From the NCBI GenBank assembly GCA_021234155.1, contig JAJEKV010000016.1:19584904-19648903 (forward strand): DNA of 64,000 bases, read 5' to 3'. The notes under the pieces are model-generated. The model saw only the letters and a program-made list of their open reading frames with translations, did not search any database and was not told where the DNA came from. Positions within the stretch are counted from its first letter, which is position 1. Every line of letters begins with the position of its first letter. Shown here piece by piece: positions 11,881 through 24,094 of this stretch. Source of the stretch: Isoetes taiwanensis. Lineage: Eukaryota; Streptophyta; Lycopodiopsida; Isoetales; Isoetaceae. The translations under genes and the position numbers were made by a program.

Positions 11881-12500
11881 CAAGTAGCCCCAATGGCCTC
11901 GGCATTACCACGTGTCTATACTTGTTTGCATGAGGGCGAGGCCCCACCGCCCGCAGTGTCCAAGAAGAGGGATCCACAAGGCGCCACGGGCGGGTCAAAG
12001 CTCCTCAAGAAGCGAAGACCCAAAGGTAGGACCCACGGCGGGCCACTACTTGTCTGTTAGCACGCCGCGACGCTGGGACAAATCCCTGCTCGAGTGCCCA
12101 AGTAGTGGAGCACGCGTTGTCATGATGAGGATCAGATTCAGGCCCGTAGGCCACTCCAGTGTTCCTATATATTGTAGCATTTTTGCTCCTTGGGAGGGTT
12201 CGTGAGTGTTCTTTTGTGTCACTACAGAGAGACATCTTTATGCCGGTTGCCTCACAGCTCTTTTGAGCCTTCATTGTACACTTGTTTTGATCAATGGATT
12301 GCCGTGTTCTCCACAAGTGTCTTGTGTGTTTCATTGTGTATTGCAATTGCTTGTTTTATCCGAGTTTTTCTTGTTCTTTCCTCTCCTGTTAGCAAAAATC
12401 CCGCGTGACAAGAGTGTTTGAGGATTTACCCCTCTTCTGACTTCAAGGATCTCACGGGAGATCCGCCCCTCGAGCGATCCCGCGTCTTGACCCCCAAACA
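11881..12500 (+). repeat. 5' LTR
   Basis: Aligns along its length with 22,247-22,859. Shared blocks include AAGAAGAGGGATCCACAAGG, GTTCCTATATATTGTAGCAT (TATA region) and CACTTGTTTTGATCAATGGA. It ends in CCCAAACA. The first bases (CAAGTAGCCCC) have decayed from the TGTTAGCCCC still present in the 3' LTR. Confidence 0.92.
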
Positions 12501-12503
12501 CCG

Positions 12504-12519
12504 CGGCGCTGTTGCCGGG
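12504..12519 (+). other. primer-binding site, tRNA-Asp type
   Basis: GGCGCTGTTGCCGGG matches the Athila-type PBS TGGCGCCGTTGCCGGGGA with few differences, three bases after the LTR end. Confidence 0.85.
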
Positions 12520-12543
12520 CTCACTTTGAAGTTGATTGATACC

Positions 12544-14440
12544 ATGTTCAATCCCTTCTTTACTCCCGACGATATTCAACACCGATGGAGTCAAGACGCC
12601 GCCGCCATGAACCTACGGCGCCTCGGCGAATATGTCCACATATACCGGGTTCGATTGTCTCTTCTCCGCGGTAATGAGCCGCTAATGCTGCTCCACCTAC
12701 ACCACGAATAACTTTCCGTGACCGACCTCCCCGTGGAAGGTCGCCATTGTTCCGCTCCTCGCGATTGCGCCACATCATGCAGGCTGCAAATACGCCCCTT
12801 TGAATTTACTCCACCTAATCCCAACTCAAGATCCGGACAGAATCCACCGCGAATTTTCTCTGGAACATCCGCAAAATGTTTCTATTGGTAATCTTTCTTT
12901 AGGAACTTCGGTGCCACCGCTTCCACCTTTGTCAATTCCCCTACCGCCCGCCTCTTTAATCGTTCCCCACATCACTGCTCATGCCCGGCACAACCTTTTG
13001 TTCCCACTAACCGCCAATACCTCTTTTTACTAATCTCACGCGAACTCTTATGCCAGGTTTCGTACCTATGCAAAGAACCAACACCCACTGTCTTTTCTTT
13101 TCCACAAATGCAAACACCCATTCATGCATACCGACTCCTACACATGCTTTAAAACTCCAATATCCACTCTTTGAAATGATAAAGGTAAACACATAGACCA
13201 GAGTGCTCAGGCTCACATGGATGAATTTGAGTCACTTGCGGATCTCAATGGTCACTCCGATCCAAAACTCAAATTCCACATCTTTTCGACGACCCAAGGT
13301 GGAGCACCCCACGAATGGCTGATGGCAAACAAAAGCCACTTTGGAAACAAGATTGGATACACATGAAGACCTCTTTTCTTTCCCATTACGGCACCCTTGC
13401 GGATGATCAACAAGCTATTTGAACGACCTCAACACACTCAAGCGGAACCGGAGAATCTTCGAGACTTTGCATCCCATTTGCAGATCTTAGTCAACAAGTT
13501 GAAGGAATTTCCAACCCAAAGCCAAATTCTAGTGTGGTTTCTTCAAGGCTTACCCTCTCACATCCGATTTATGACCGAGTATTTGCGCCCCAAGACATTA
13601 CAAGAAGCCATTGAATTAGTCAATCACTGCTCATGTTTCCTCACGGTGATCAAGCCACGATACTCCCATTTCCCTCGCTACACCCGCGGCAGCACCTCCC
13701 GACCGCCTCCACGGCAGTTCCCAAGAAATAACATTTGGTGTACTATTTGCCAAGATTCGGGACATCCGGCGAATGAGTGTAACTCGCGGATAGCATGATC
13801 CATTGCAAACGCCGCAACATGCGTAACCACAACACCAAGAATGTACAAATCCACGACCAAATCCGTATCGACATCGTCTTGTTCACCAAGTGCGAAGGTA
13901 CCCACGCAAACTCAACCCGCATTACGGTAATAATACGACAAAACAACAACAACCCCAAAGAATAACAACCACAACGTGGACCTCCTCGTTCCACTTTTGA
14001 TCCAAGCAAGTCCCAATGTTTCAACTGTGACCAATGGGGTCATCGATGCATTGTCCTCAACTTCCTCAAGTTCAAATACAAATTCTCGGCACCAATCAAA
14101 CCACGACAAAGGCCTTACACCTTTTCAAGTATGGGAAGCCAAGGGAAGGCAAGGCCCACGCCTTGGCTCAAACGCCACCACGGCCACCACAACAACAACC
14201 ACGCCTAACAAAGAAACAACTCAAAAACAATTGATGATCAACTCCAAGAAGAAATTTACCATGCAATCAACACCAGCCTTTGAATCCTCCAACCGATTTG
14301 AGGTTCTCCCTCATTCCCCACGCCATAAGCACCCCGCGTGCACCAAGTTTTTGCAAATGATTCTGTACCAGCCGAGCCATCAACCAAATCGTTCATTTTG
14401 CACCCAATGCGGATCAACTACTTCCTCATGTTCAACCTAA
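12544..14440 (+). pseudogene. gag polyprotein (retrotransposon gag, two CCHC knuckles)
   Basis: Opens with MFNPFFTPDDIQHRWSQDAA. The core gag domain is spread over frames: MDEFESLADLNGHSDPKLKF near 13,220, then VWFLQGLPSHIRFMTEYLRP and IELVNHC near 13,540-13,630. The first zinc knuckle, CTICQDSGHPANEC, is perfect (C-x2-C-x4-H-x4-C, about 13,740-13,780). The second, CFNCDQWGH (about 14,017-14,043), is split by a frameshift before its last Cys. Gag packages element RNA. Several frameshifts make this copy non-functional. It is the reference for the two severed minus-strand gag pieces that flank the element. Confidence 0.85.
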
Positions 14441-14799
14441 ACTTCGCAAAAGTCCGCTTCAACTCATCGAACGTGCGTAAGGTAAGGCACTCAAGTCCGC
14501 CAATGCTACCACACGATCGAGCCACGGCACCACTAATGCCACGACATCCGCAACACCACCACTCAACATTGTCGCTGAAGCTCCGACCTCCTCAACAATG
14601 TAGCGACATCTATTGCTTTGAAAGCAACAACAACCCACGGATCCACCACAACTACACGCAATCCCTCTGAACTTCAACAAGAACTTGCTAAAATCAAAAT
14701 TCCTCTCAGCCTTTACGACTATCCTACAACTATGTCCAAAGACTACGAGCACATTTTACAAAACCTGTATTACCCGCACGTACCACATCAACACCCACG

Positions 14800-15224
14800 G
14801 TGCATGCACCGTGGGCCAAAAATTTCACCATGTTCAGATGGTGGCGTATGTCAATCTTATTACAGATAATCTCGACGACAATTGGGCATAAGGGAGCTCC
14901 ATACGCCCTTATGACATCAAGCTTGCGAATGGCCATATCACAGCGACCACAAGGAGTTACACAACCAATACCGTCAATATTGAGATCTACAATTTACCAT
15001 GGAATTCGGTGTTTGGAGAGCAGAGAAGATCAGGAGATTATGAAATGTTAGTAGGGCGACCCTTTTTGAGACAAGCTAAAAGCATTCACTCTTTGGCCCA
15101 CGATCAACTTTGTTATCACGGATGGCAAGCTCATCACACGATGGATCTCAACCACGGGCCGATCATTTCAGATCACGAATCGATGCCGGACTCAAACAAG
15201 TTTGCAACACCTATCGATTTATAA
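14800..15224 (+). pseudogene. aspartic protease region of pol, C-terminal half
   Basis: KLANGHITATT near 14,920 and LVGRPFLRQAKSIHSLAHDQ near 15,047-15,105 match the flap and C-terminal LGRPFL segment of Ty3/Athila proteases. The catalytic D-S/T-G triad is not recognisable, either lost or in the frameshifted stretch before 14,850. The protease would process the Gag-Pol polyprotein. Confidence 0.6.
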
Positions 15225-15545
15225 AGCCAAGGGTTTGCCACTCACGGCTTACCCGTATCACACAATCAACCATGGGAAGACATGGATATTGATAAAGGCA
15301 TAGCAACGCTGGTTGACCCCTATTTGACACCTTGTAACAACGCCACATTGGTTCCACATGAGGAGCGGTACCCCTCTCTCCTCCCCGCTCAAGAAGACAC
15401 CACACCAACTCCTAGTGGCACGCCACTATTTTTCAAAATTGGTCAACATGAACATCCTCGGTCAGCACTCGTGGAGCCAGCCCCACATAATCGCTCGGGA
15501 TGATCAAGTCATTCCACACATTCAAACTCCTCAAGGTAGACATAA

Positions 15546-16260
15546 TTGATATTGGAACAAATCAACCAATCCGATTGGCACGCGACCTCACGCCCCGATT
15601 CGTGGAGCAAGCCATTGCGCTATTCAAACGTTTCAAGCACATCTTTGCTTGGAGCTACAAAGACCTCCGAGGTATCAAGAAAGAATTGGGACAACTCTCG
15701 ATTCCCACCAAGCCAGATGCTAGACCCATCTAGCAACGACATTGGCTTAACCCAAACTACCGTGAAAAGGTTAAAAGCCGAACTTGACAAGCTTTTGGAC
15801 CCCGGACTTATCTACGAGGTCAAACATTCAGAATGGGTAAGTCCTATTGTTATTGCCCTCAAACATAATGGAAAAAATTCGCTTTGTGTGGATTATAGAA
15901 AACTCAATCAAGCCACGGAAAAGGATCATTTCCCTCTCCCCTTCACGGATCAAGTGTTGGAAGATGTAGCAGCCACGAGATGTACTCCTTCATGGACCGG
16001 CTTCTCCTCGATTTATAATCAAATATCCATTCGAGAAGAAGATCAACTAAAGACTACCTTCACTACTCCATGGGGTACCTTTGCTTACAAAGTCGCTCCT
16101 TTTGGATTGTCAAACTCACCATCCACATTTCAACGCATTATGCTTGCTGCTTTTCAAGAGTACATGCAAGTTCATCCCTTTCTCGCAAGTCTTTCGGGAT
16201 GACTTCCCACTTACACCCACGCTATGGACCATTTGGTAAAACTTGAACTAGTTTTTCAAC
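15546..16260 (+). pseudogene. reverse transcriptase
   Basis: Ty3/gypsy RT motifs run in order: LLDPGLIYEVKHSEWVSPIV, LCVDYRKLNQATEKDHFPLP, SIREEDQLKTTFTTPWGTFA, then APFGLSNSPSTFQRIM. The catalytic Y/F-x-DD box survives in another frame as VFRDDF near 16,190-16,207, so one frameshift lies just before it and the usual FIDDF has Ile changed to Arg. HLVKLELVFQRC then follows in frame. The domain copied element RNA into DNA. This copy is broken. Confidence 0.9.
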
Positions 16261-16489
16261 GCTGTGATGAATCTGAATTAGCCTCAATCCGGAAAAGTGC
16301 ACCTTCGTGTCACCTGGTGTACTTAAGGACATGTCGTGAGTCGACACGGCATTACAACGGACCAAATAAAATCAGCCGCGGTCATCGAGCATATCCACCA
16401 ACATCAAGGACACACGTTCCTTTCTTGGCAAAGTCAACTTCTATGCCACCTTTATTCCGTGACTGGCACCGACCGAACCGATCCAATTC

Positions 16490-16925
16490 ACAAAACGACC
16501 GAAATCCATACACATGGACTTGGACATCCGATGCAAATCAAGCTTTTAAAGAACTCAAAGTCAAGCTCACCGTATTCCCCCGCATAGTACCACCTCAATG
16601 GGACAAACCATTCCATGTCCATGTTGATGTTTCAGGGCTTTATGATTGGAGCTGTTCTAGCTCAAGAGTATGCACCAAATCAGACAAGCCCATCGATCGC
16701 CCGTGAAAACTCAATCCTCCGAAATGCGCAACTATTCGCCCACGGAAAGGGAAGCCCTTGGCCTTATCTTTTGTGTACAACGCTTTTCGACACTATCTTC
16801 TTGGTAGTCAAATTCCGCTTTTATGTGGATCATCAAGCTCTTCTATATTTAATCAATAAGCCAAACCCCACGGGCCGAATTGCTCGATGGATATTGATAT
16901 TGCAAGAGTTTGCCCCTTTTTGAAA
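16490..16925 (+). pseudogene. RNase H domain (Ty3/gypsy)
   Basis: TWTSDANQAFKELKVKLT leads into the domain. HVHVDVS and GFMIGAVLAQ, separated by a one-base shift near 16,635, form the first catalytic strand. Then VDHQALLYLINKPNPTGRIA and RWILILQEFAPF match the C-terminal DHxAL...GRxxRWxLxLQEF pattern. It removes the RNA strand during reverse transcription. At least two frameshifts. Confidence 0.85.
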
Positions 16926-17109
16926 TTATTCACAAAGTCGACGCTCCACACGGTCCCCCGACTATCTTTCACGATACACACGGATGATCCCTCGGAAGGA
17001 GTTCACGATGCCCTTCCGGATGCTCAACCTGCTCCTGGTCACCGCCACGCCTCATTGGTACCACGACTATCAACGCTTTCTCCTCACTTCGCGACTCCCG
17101 TCAAGTGAC

Positions 17110-18400
17110 CCCACGCTCTCCCGAAAAGACAACTTCTCGCATAAACAACAATTCCTTCGCAAGCACGAGATTATACGATGGTTGCTGCCCATCTCTATAA
17201 ATGTGGCAAAAGACAATGTGTCTCCGACGATGTGTTCTTCCTCACGAAGTCCCCGATCTAGTCAAACAAGCCCACGAAGGACTTGGCGTGGTCATTTCAA
17301 ATGGAGACAACAATGCCAAGGAAACTCCTCCTTGCCGGGTATTATCGCCCACGCTTTTCAAGATGCTCACAAATACACACGACGCCGTGTGATGTTTGTC
17401 GAGGCTTGGTAGACCCACGGCCGTGGACGCTCTGCCGCTCCAGCCAATAGCCAATCCCCTTTGCCAAATGGGGTATGGATTTTGTTGGTCCCATGGACCC
17501 ACCCGCAATCAACACTAGGGCACGCTTACATTCTAGTCTTCACGGACTATGCAAACAAATGGGCTGAAGCGTGTGCTCTACTCCGACAACACGGCTGCTA
17601 GTACAAATAAGGTTCTCTACAAGAACATCATCCACACGCGATTTGGATGTCCCTTAGAATTAGTTAGTGATCGTGGAGTTCATTTCATCAATCACACTAT
17701 TCTTGAACTCACTAACTATCTCGCACATTCATCACGTAAAAGCACGCCTTACTATCCCCCGTGGTAATGGCTTGGCTGAAAGCACAAACAAGGTGCTTAT
17801 CCACATTCTGAAGAAGATTTGTGATCCTACAAGAAAAGATTGGCAAGATAAGTTACCTACGCTTTTATGGGCTTACAATACAACATACAAAGTAGCAACC
17901 GGTCAAACACCTTTTCGACTTGTGTATGGCCAAGAGGCTCTTATGCCTTTTGAGTTCATTTTACCCTCACTCAAATTTCGCTAGCAACAGAACATAATCC
18001 ATCGTGACTTTTGCAAGAACGAGTTTATCAACCTGGAACAACCGGATGAACTTCAAGAGATGCTTTTCTTAGACTTCAACAAGGCAAACAACTACAAAAA
18101 CAATGGCATGACAAACACATCAAAAACAAAACTTTTCAAATTGGCGACTTAGTTCTTCTTTACGACTCGAGATATCAACAACATCCCGCAAACTCAAGCT
18201 CGGATGGCTCGGACCATACAAAATTTCCGAGATACCACATCCCGGAGTTTTACAATTACAAGAATTGGATGGCACTCCATTTCCTACATTAGTCAATGGA
18301 TTTCGACTCAAGAAATTTCAAACCCCTCTGCAAAGATCCTTAGCTCAAGAACAAAATTTACAACAAGATACCACTTGTACAAATTTATGAAAAACACTTT
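17110..18400 (+). pseudogene. integrase with GKGE-like C-terminal domain
   Basis: The DDE core is visible in pieces: WGMDFVGPMDPP (first Asp), LVSDRGVHFINHTI (second Asp) and GNGLAESTNKVL (Glu). Then WAYNTTYKVATGQTPFRLVY and GQEALMPFEF match typical gypsy integrases. The C-terminal domain reads FQIGDLVLLYDSRYQ, GWLGPYKISEI and LDGTPFPTLVNGFRLKKF near 18,130-18,320. Integrase inserts the element cDNA. Stops and shifts occur throughout; only 17,760-17,983 reads cleanly. Confidence 0.9.
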
Positions 18401-18479
18401 TCTATTATGTACAAAATTGCCCGGGCTACAATTATTGTGGGATTTTTTCACCGAAAAGTCCTAAACTAAACAAAATTGG

Positions 18480-19040
18480 GAAAACCCCTATCATGTCTGC
18501 TACTGCCCTTTACTCGGGGGCACTCCACTCGGGAGGATGCGGAAGCCCCACAACCATCTCCCAAATGAGCGATCACCTCCGGGCGACGAGTTTATCTCCG
18601 GGTTGGCCAGTGCCTCAACCAAGGATCCATAGGGATCCTGGCATTCCTCGACGCCCTGGATCGGCGCTGCCCATCTTTGCATGTAATCCGGTCGCGGAAG
18701 CTCACCGGACCCAGCCGTTATCGAGTTCTCCATCTTCCACGAATTTTGGTTCTTGTCGACGAACCCAACTTCCAATTTGTAGGCGAATACCAACCCTAGC
18801 AAATTTTGCTCACGAAGGTCACCTCCACGGATATTCCGTAATCATTCCCCAATCGATATTTTTGTACACCGCAAACTTTTCGACTCCTCTTTTTAATATT
18901 CGACAACCGCCAGCCAGCTTAATTATCGTCGCCATTAAAGTTTTTATTCTCCCGCCGGGAACTCTCACGATCTTGGTGCGAAGGTTTTGTCTCTTGAGAT
19001 TCTCCATCGTCACGATTTTCGACCGTGTCTCCCGACTCTT

Positions 19041-19077
<37 letters not shown>

Positions 19078-22000
19078 CAACCGGCCACTTCCTCCTCACT
19101 TTTCACTCCATACTCCACTCCGCCCTTCCGGCTTAGGTACTCCTTTAACCTCGACCTTCAAGATGGCTTCTACCTCCAAGAACTCAACACTCAACGCGAC
19201 TGCACCAATGGATCCAAACAATTCCAAAATATCAAGTTCGTTTCTTCATCCGCACCAGCTCCCCCACATCCGCATCACCTATAACCTCCTGGTGAGTTCG
19301 GATTGTTTCATTTTCTGCAACAGGAACTCCGGCTCCCAACTGAACAAATTACGGCAATTTGTGGCTAACCTGGTGAAGGCAGAAGATGGATATGCCTCCC
19401 AAGTCGATGGAAACCCTATACTCCTAAACCCTCAAACCATAGCCTCTGCCTTTTCTCTACCCAATCCGCCCAATGCCTTGTCTTACCTTGACATTGGTAA
19501 ATATGATATTTCCAAATTACGCTCTATTCCTTATAATGCTGCACAAACCAAGTCATCCACCTTTCCAAAGCAACATGATGCCTTTACCAAGTTTCTTTGG
19601 AGAAATTTTTGGGTTACTCCATGAAGAATACCTCTATTAACGATGTTTTCTACCATCCGTACTATATCCTCACCAACACCACTTTGAAACAATCAATTGG
19701 ACTCAACTCCTCAGACGTAGATTTCCAATAGAACTTGACAAAATTCGAAAAAAAATCCTAACTCTTTCCTCGGAATGCCCCATGGGAGCCCACTTCCGTG
19801 CTTTCATTAATCGTCAGACCCCAATGCGCCATCATGCCCCCTTCTCCACCAAGCCAACCTCCTCGACCTTATTGATGCTTTGAAAGGTCTTCAACCAAAC
19901 TCTCCTCCTTCTCAAGACCATCAATCTCGGCCCCCACTCCGCATTGAAATATTTCACAACCACCGCCTCCACCTCCTACTCAACAAAGAATAAAGCCAAA
20001 AACAACAAAGAAGACAACAAAACTCCCATTGATCTCACGAAGTACTCCACAAGGACACTCACAAAGAATGACCAAGGATCTATAAACAAGGGTGATGGAC
20101 CAAAGCCATCCCATCCACCTCCTCACACCGTGGATACCTCAAATGAAGCTGTCCTCACCGCCTTGATGACCTCCTGATCATCACCGAACTTCATAGCAGC
20201 CACCCACGGGCACGACCGCGATCCGGACTGGACCAACTCCAAGCCGCAAGTCACCACCTAAGAAGACTGACGGCCGATGTGAGGCGGAGAAGAAGCCTTG
20301 CACAATCAATTCATGATCCATCGAGAAACCCTTCATCAATCCCCCAAGAAATTGTCAAGGAACTCAAGGAGTCCCTCCAACAAAACGACACCAAGTACAC
20401 CGATCTTGAGACACGCCACAACAATCTGTCGCCACGAATAATGCTACTCCGACCGAGAACAAAGACACTTCGCCGATACCAACTTGATACTTGAGTCCAA
20501 GGTCACGACTTTCTCAAACCACCTTTGCGGTAATAAGGATGCTCACATCGCATCTCTCCAAGGCAAGTTAGACCAGCTCACGCAAAACACGATGCGATGC
20601 TCTTGAAATACCGCTGCACTCAAAACAGACTTGCAAGCCACTCCCGACTTCAAGCTCCTCTCGATTCCCAACTTCTCCGACAAGTCGGACACCTCACACG
20701 AAGTCAATGGAACTGCTGAGACCAGGTCTCTCGAAAACAACAAGATATCATTGCATTACAAGATATCGCTTTCGGAGATAGCTGGACAGGCCCGATGATG
20801 CGTAAGAAAAGCGGAACAAACCCTATCGGCTTGCTTCGGCTATTCCCTGTGACTATCCGGGCCCGGCCGGTTACCATGACTATGTGCAAGCAAGGAAAAA
20901 CACTTTTCTTTTATTACGGGCCGAGAAACAAAGGGTGATACCACAAGTCCCCCGACCCAGCTGATATCGAGCGAAATTGGCCCTTGATGTACGTCCTAAG
21001 CGAGGCACACTTTGTGCACTCGTCAATTTTGATATCCCACAGTTGCGGATCTCGACCATTTCGGCTCTCGGAACCATAGCCCCCGGCTTATGTCATGCAA
21101 TTCGACTTCTACGGCACATGTTACTCGGGGCTCATCCGGATAAACGACCGAGAACTTTAAAGGAGATACAAAGCGGCAGGTTCTTTTGACCAAGAAGAAC
21201 AAGTACCTCCAAGATACAAAATTTACGCAAACCGGTTTACCTCGAATACATGCCTCTTCTCTACGTAAAGAAGTGGAGCTATGGCTAAAATTTGAACTTG
21301 GCACGCTTCTTGGACACTATACAACTCGAACAAGAACTTGACCTTGCACAAGTTGTTCTTACAACATTATGCTTCCTTGCCCACCGCACACTGCGGGCTG
21401 AAAAAAAGAGCGTCCTCCCCGATGAGTGGGACCTCACACTGTGGATGGCACATGTACATTCCATTGCATGGGAGACGTTTATAACGGCTACGAGAAGATA
21501 TTATTGGAATTCCAAGAACAGATGCAGGATGACCGGCACCAACCCCCCAAACAACCGAGTACACTAGCAAGCTTTGGATGCCCACCTCTGATCAAGGTCA
21601 ATTCCCGAGCATGGAGACAAGAATTCTGGACTCTGAAGTCAAAGAACATGCGCGTGATTGGACACCCACGGCAATTCTACAGCGGACAAGCGTTGGGACC
21701 CACGCTTCATCCGCGGGCGCAAAATGGCGTGAGGATGAGACTTTGGACAACACCAACAACTGGATATACATGCCCAATGCGTGTTCGTGGAAGACGGCCC
21801 AGAATGCAATTTCTGGTCTTGTAACCTTCCTTGCCAAGGCCAAAACTTCAGCTGATCCATCTGTATTTCGGCAAGCAGAATTCTGTGCAGCACTCATGAC
21901 CATACTCGAGAGTATGCAGAAACGCAAGTGCGAGATCCATTTTTGCAACCCCAATGCAAATCTTTGGAAAGTTCGGGTTGGACCTTGTCTTATACATGGA

Positions 22001-22237
22001 GATCACAAATCTTCCATCGAGATCCACGCCATTTGGAGAACATGATTTACGAAGGCTTTCTCATAGGAGCGGCCGAATGTTTGGCATCCAGGACTCAAGC
22101 AAATCTGGAAAGAGATCGAACAACACTCGAATACTGATGGTGAGCCTCCCTCATCTCTATATTCAAGATCGAAAAGATGAGCGAGGATTCCCACCCCGGA
22201 ATTCATGCCCCCTTTTCTAGCCAATAAGTGTAGTTTG
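18480..22237 (+). pseudogene. post-pol accessory (env-position) region
   Basis: Athila-type elements carry extra coding capacity after pol; here it spans about 3.7 kb. The best piece is at 19,163-19,624, starting MASTSKNSTLNA and containing QLNKLRQFVANLVKAEDGYA and ILLNPQTIASAFSLPNPPNA. This resembles the plant-transposon-associated domain found in Athila extra ORFs. Downstream frames include a charged, coiled-coil-like stretch (20,280-20,580) and a fragment near 21,290-21,500. I see no signal peptide or membrane segment that would support a working envelope protein. Function unknown; heavily frameshifted. Confidence 0.5.
19042..19075 (+). repeat. A34 homopolymer inside the element
   Basis: Thirty-four uninterrupted A residues between CTCTTC and CCCAACCGG, in the middle of the post-pol region. 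The length may be affected by assembly error. Confidence 0.9.
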
Positions 22238-22246
22238 GTAGGGGAG
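22238..22246 (+). other. polypurine tract
   Basis: GTAGGGGAG directly precedes the TGTTAG start of the 3' LTR, the expected plus-strand primer position. Confidence 0.85.
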
Positions 22247-22859
22247 TGTTAGCCCCGCTGCCTGCGGACACACGAGTCTATACTTGCTGCATGAGGCGGG
22301 CCCCACTGGCCACGGTGTCCAAGAAGAGGGATCCACAAGGCGCCCGCAGGCGGGTCAAAGCTCCTCCAAGAAGGAGAAGACCCAAAGGTAGGACCCACGG
22401 CTGGCCACTACTTGTCAATGATTAGCACGTCGGGACAGACTCAGTTCCCCGCTTGAGTGCCCAAGTAGTGGAGCCGCGCGTTGTCATGATGAGGATCAGA
22501 TTCAGGCCCGTGAGGCCCTCCGGTGTTCCTATATATTGTAGCATTTTGCTCCTTTGGAGGGTTCGTGAGTGTTCTTTTGTGTCACTCTGGAAGCGGAGAC
22601 ATCTTTGGTCTTTGTTAATAAGCTCTTTTGAGCCTTCATTGTACACTTGTTTTGATCAATGGATTGCCGTGTTCTCCACAAGTGTCTTGTGTGTTTCATT
22701 GTGTATTGCAATTCTTTGTTTTATCTCGAGTTTTTCTTGTTCTTTCCTCTGTTAGCAAAAATCCCGCGTGACAAGAGTGTTTCAGGATTTACCCTGCCGG
22801 ACTTCAAGGATCTCACAGAGATCTGTCCCTCAGGCGATCCCGTGCCCGGACCCCAAACA
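22247..22859 (+). repeat. 3' LTR
   Basis: Begins TGTTAGCCCC and ends CCCAAACA. It aligns with 11,881-12,500 throughout, including the TATA-like CTATATATTG. Confidence 0.92.
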
Positions 22860-22864
22860 CAGGC

Positions 22865-23865
22865 TACATGAAGGAGAGATCGACATAGGAACACCAAGGG
22901 AGGACACGTTGACCGAATGATTAACCAGTTCAATGGGGTGCTCCAAAGATTTAGCTCGCAAGCACTCTGTCATGAGGCGAATTGCAGAAGGCAATCCTTG
23001 AAGAAACCAGACAAGGATCTAATTCTTTATAGGATATTCTTTAAGTTTGCTGACAAGAATAAGTAATATGTCAGCAAAGTCACACGCAGACTCTATAGTC
23101 TATTGTTGCATGTCGTTGAGTTGCTTCAAGATTTGTTGATCATCGATTGAGGAGCTGTAATGTGCTAGAAAGGCAACTTTTATTTTTCACCAACTTTGTT
23201 TTCAATGGCTTTTGTTAGCCATAAGCCATTAATGTAGGGCACCACGCATCATGGTTGAGAAAATGTGGAACTTGATCTGAGGCTGTGAAGTGACAGTTAA
23301 GAACAGCGAGGGCCTCAAATTCTTCCACATATGCTTTTGCACTCTGATCCTGTGTAGGCTTGCCTTTAGCACTTCCAAAAATAGGATATAAAAATTTGAG
23401 ATTTAGACCTATAATCGGAACATAAGCATAATTAGCATGATTACCTAAAGCAAAAATAGCAACATTTGGAACTGGTACTTGACTAAAATATGGTACCTAA
23501 TTAAGGAACGAGGAACCAGCAGAAGAAGCCGGCTATTGCATCGAAGTAATAAACGAACCAAAGCCAGGGGATGTCGAAGAAACAGGATCCTTGAAGTCGG
23601 GATGTGAATCACCGAGGTTGGCTTCAAGGCTTGGTTGAAGATCACCAACATTGTAAAATTGACTGATGGTTGAAGAGAGGAGAGTATTGAAACTCAGTGA
23701 TATATAGGTAGGGCCAAACGGAACTTGCGAGAAGCCCACTCCATGATCTAGTGAAGAAGGTTGTGAAGGATGTGGAGACTGTAAAAGATGGGAGGTATAT
23801 AGAGGTGCTCTATCCATGAATATAGTGTCTGATGAGGCGAAATGGGTTATGAACAATTGTGACAT
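22865..23865 (-). pseudogene. gag N-terminal and middle part of the older minus-strand Athila-like element
   Basis: The minus frame from 23,865 begins MSQLFITHFASSDTIFM. Further on, VEEFEALAVLNCHF matches MDEFESLADLN of the plus-strand gag, and SMTECLRAKSLEHPIELVNH (near 22,920) matches its RFMTEYLRPKTLQEAIELVNH. It ends at the right target duplication of the nested element and continues in frame at 11,875. Internal stops near 23,500 and 23,100 show decay. Confidence 0.8.
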
Positions 23866-24094
23866 TGTGGTGGAGACTGTGGTCGTGAAGAAAGCCGAGG
23901 GCTAGGAAGAGCAGATGAACGTGTGAGCGCGGCCGACCTCCTTCCAGATCATAGTCTCCCATGAAAGAGTCACGGTTAGCTTCCCATCATTGATGGGCGA
24001 GTAGCAGTTTGGTGCAGAAGTTTCTCTTGAGTGAAAGTGCGAAGAGACATGATGGAGAACACAGAAAGAGACTGAGACCCAGCAGTGGCAATTG

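Larger units (their letters stand above)
11881..22859 (+). mobile_element. Ty3/gypsy retrotransposon, Athila-like (OTA clade), decayed but structurally complete
   Basis: Two LTRs of about 615 bp, a tRNA-Asp PBS, gag with CCHC knuckles, protease, RT, RNase H, integrase, 3.8 kb of extra sequence after pol, and a polypurine tract. A 5-bp target duplication (CAGGT at 11,876-11,880, CAGGC at 22,860-22,864, one mismatch) brackets it. Domain order with integrase last places it in Ty3/gypsy. The tRNA-Asp PBS and the long post-pol region point to Athila. LTRs differ by many substitutions and indels and every coding domain carries stops or frameshifts, so the insertion is old and cannot move itself. 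Confidence 0.92.

Noticed and set aside
18493-19284. 263-codon plus-strand ORF
   Set aside because: It crosses the A34 tract as poly-Lys, has no motif before it and lies in decayed post-pol sequence; treated as part of the accessory region.
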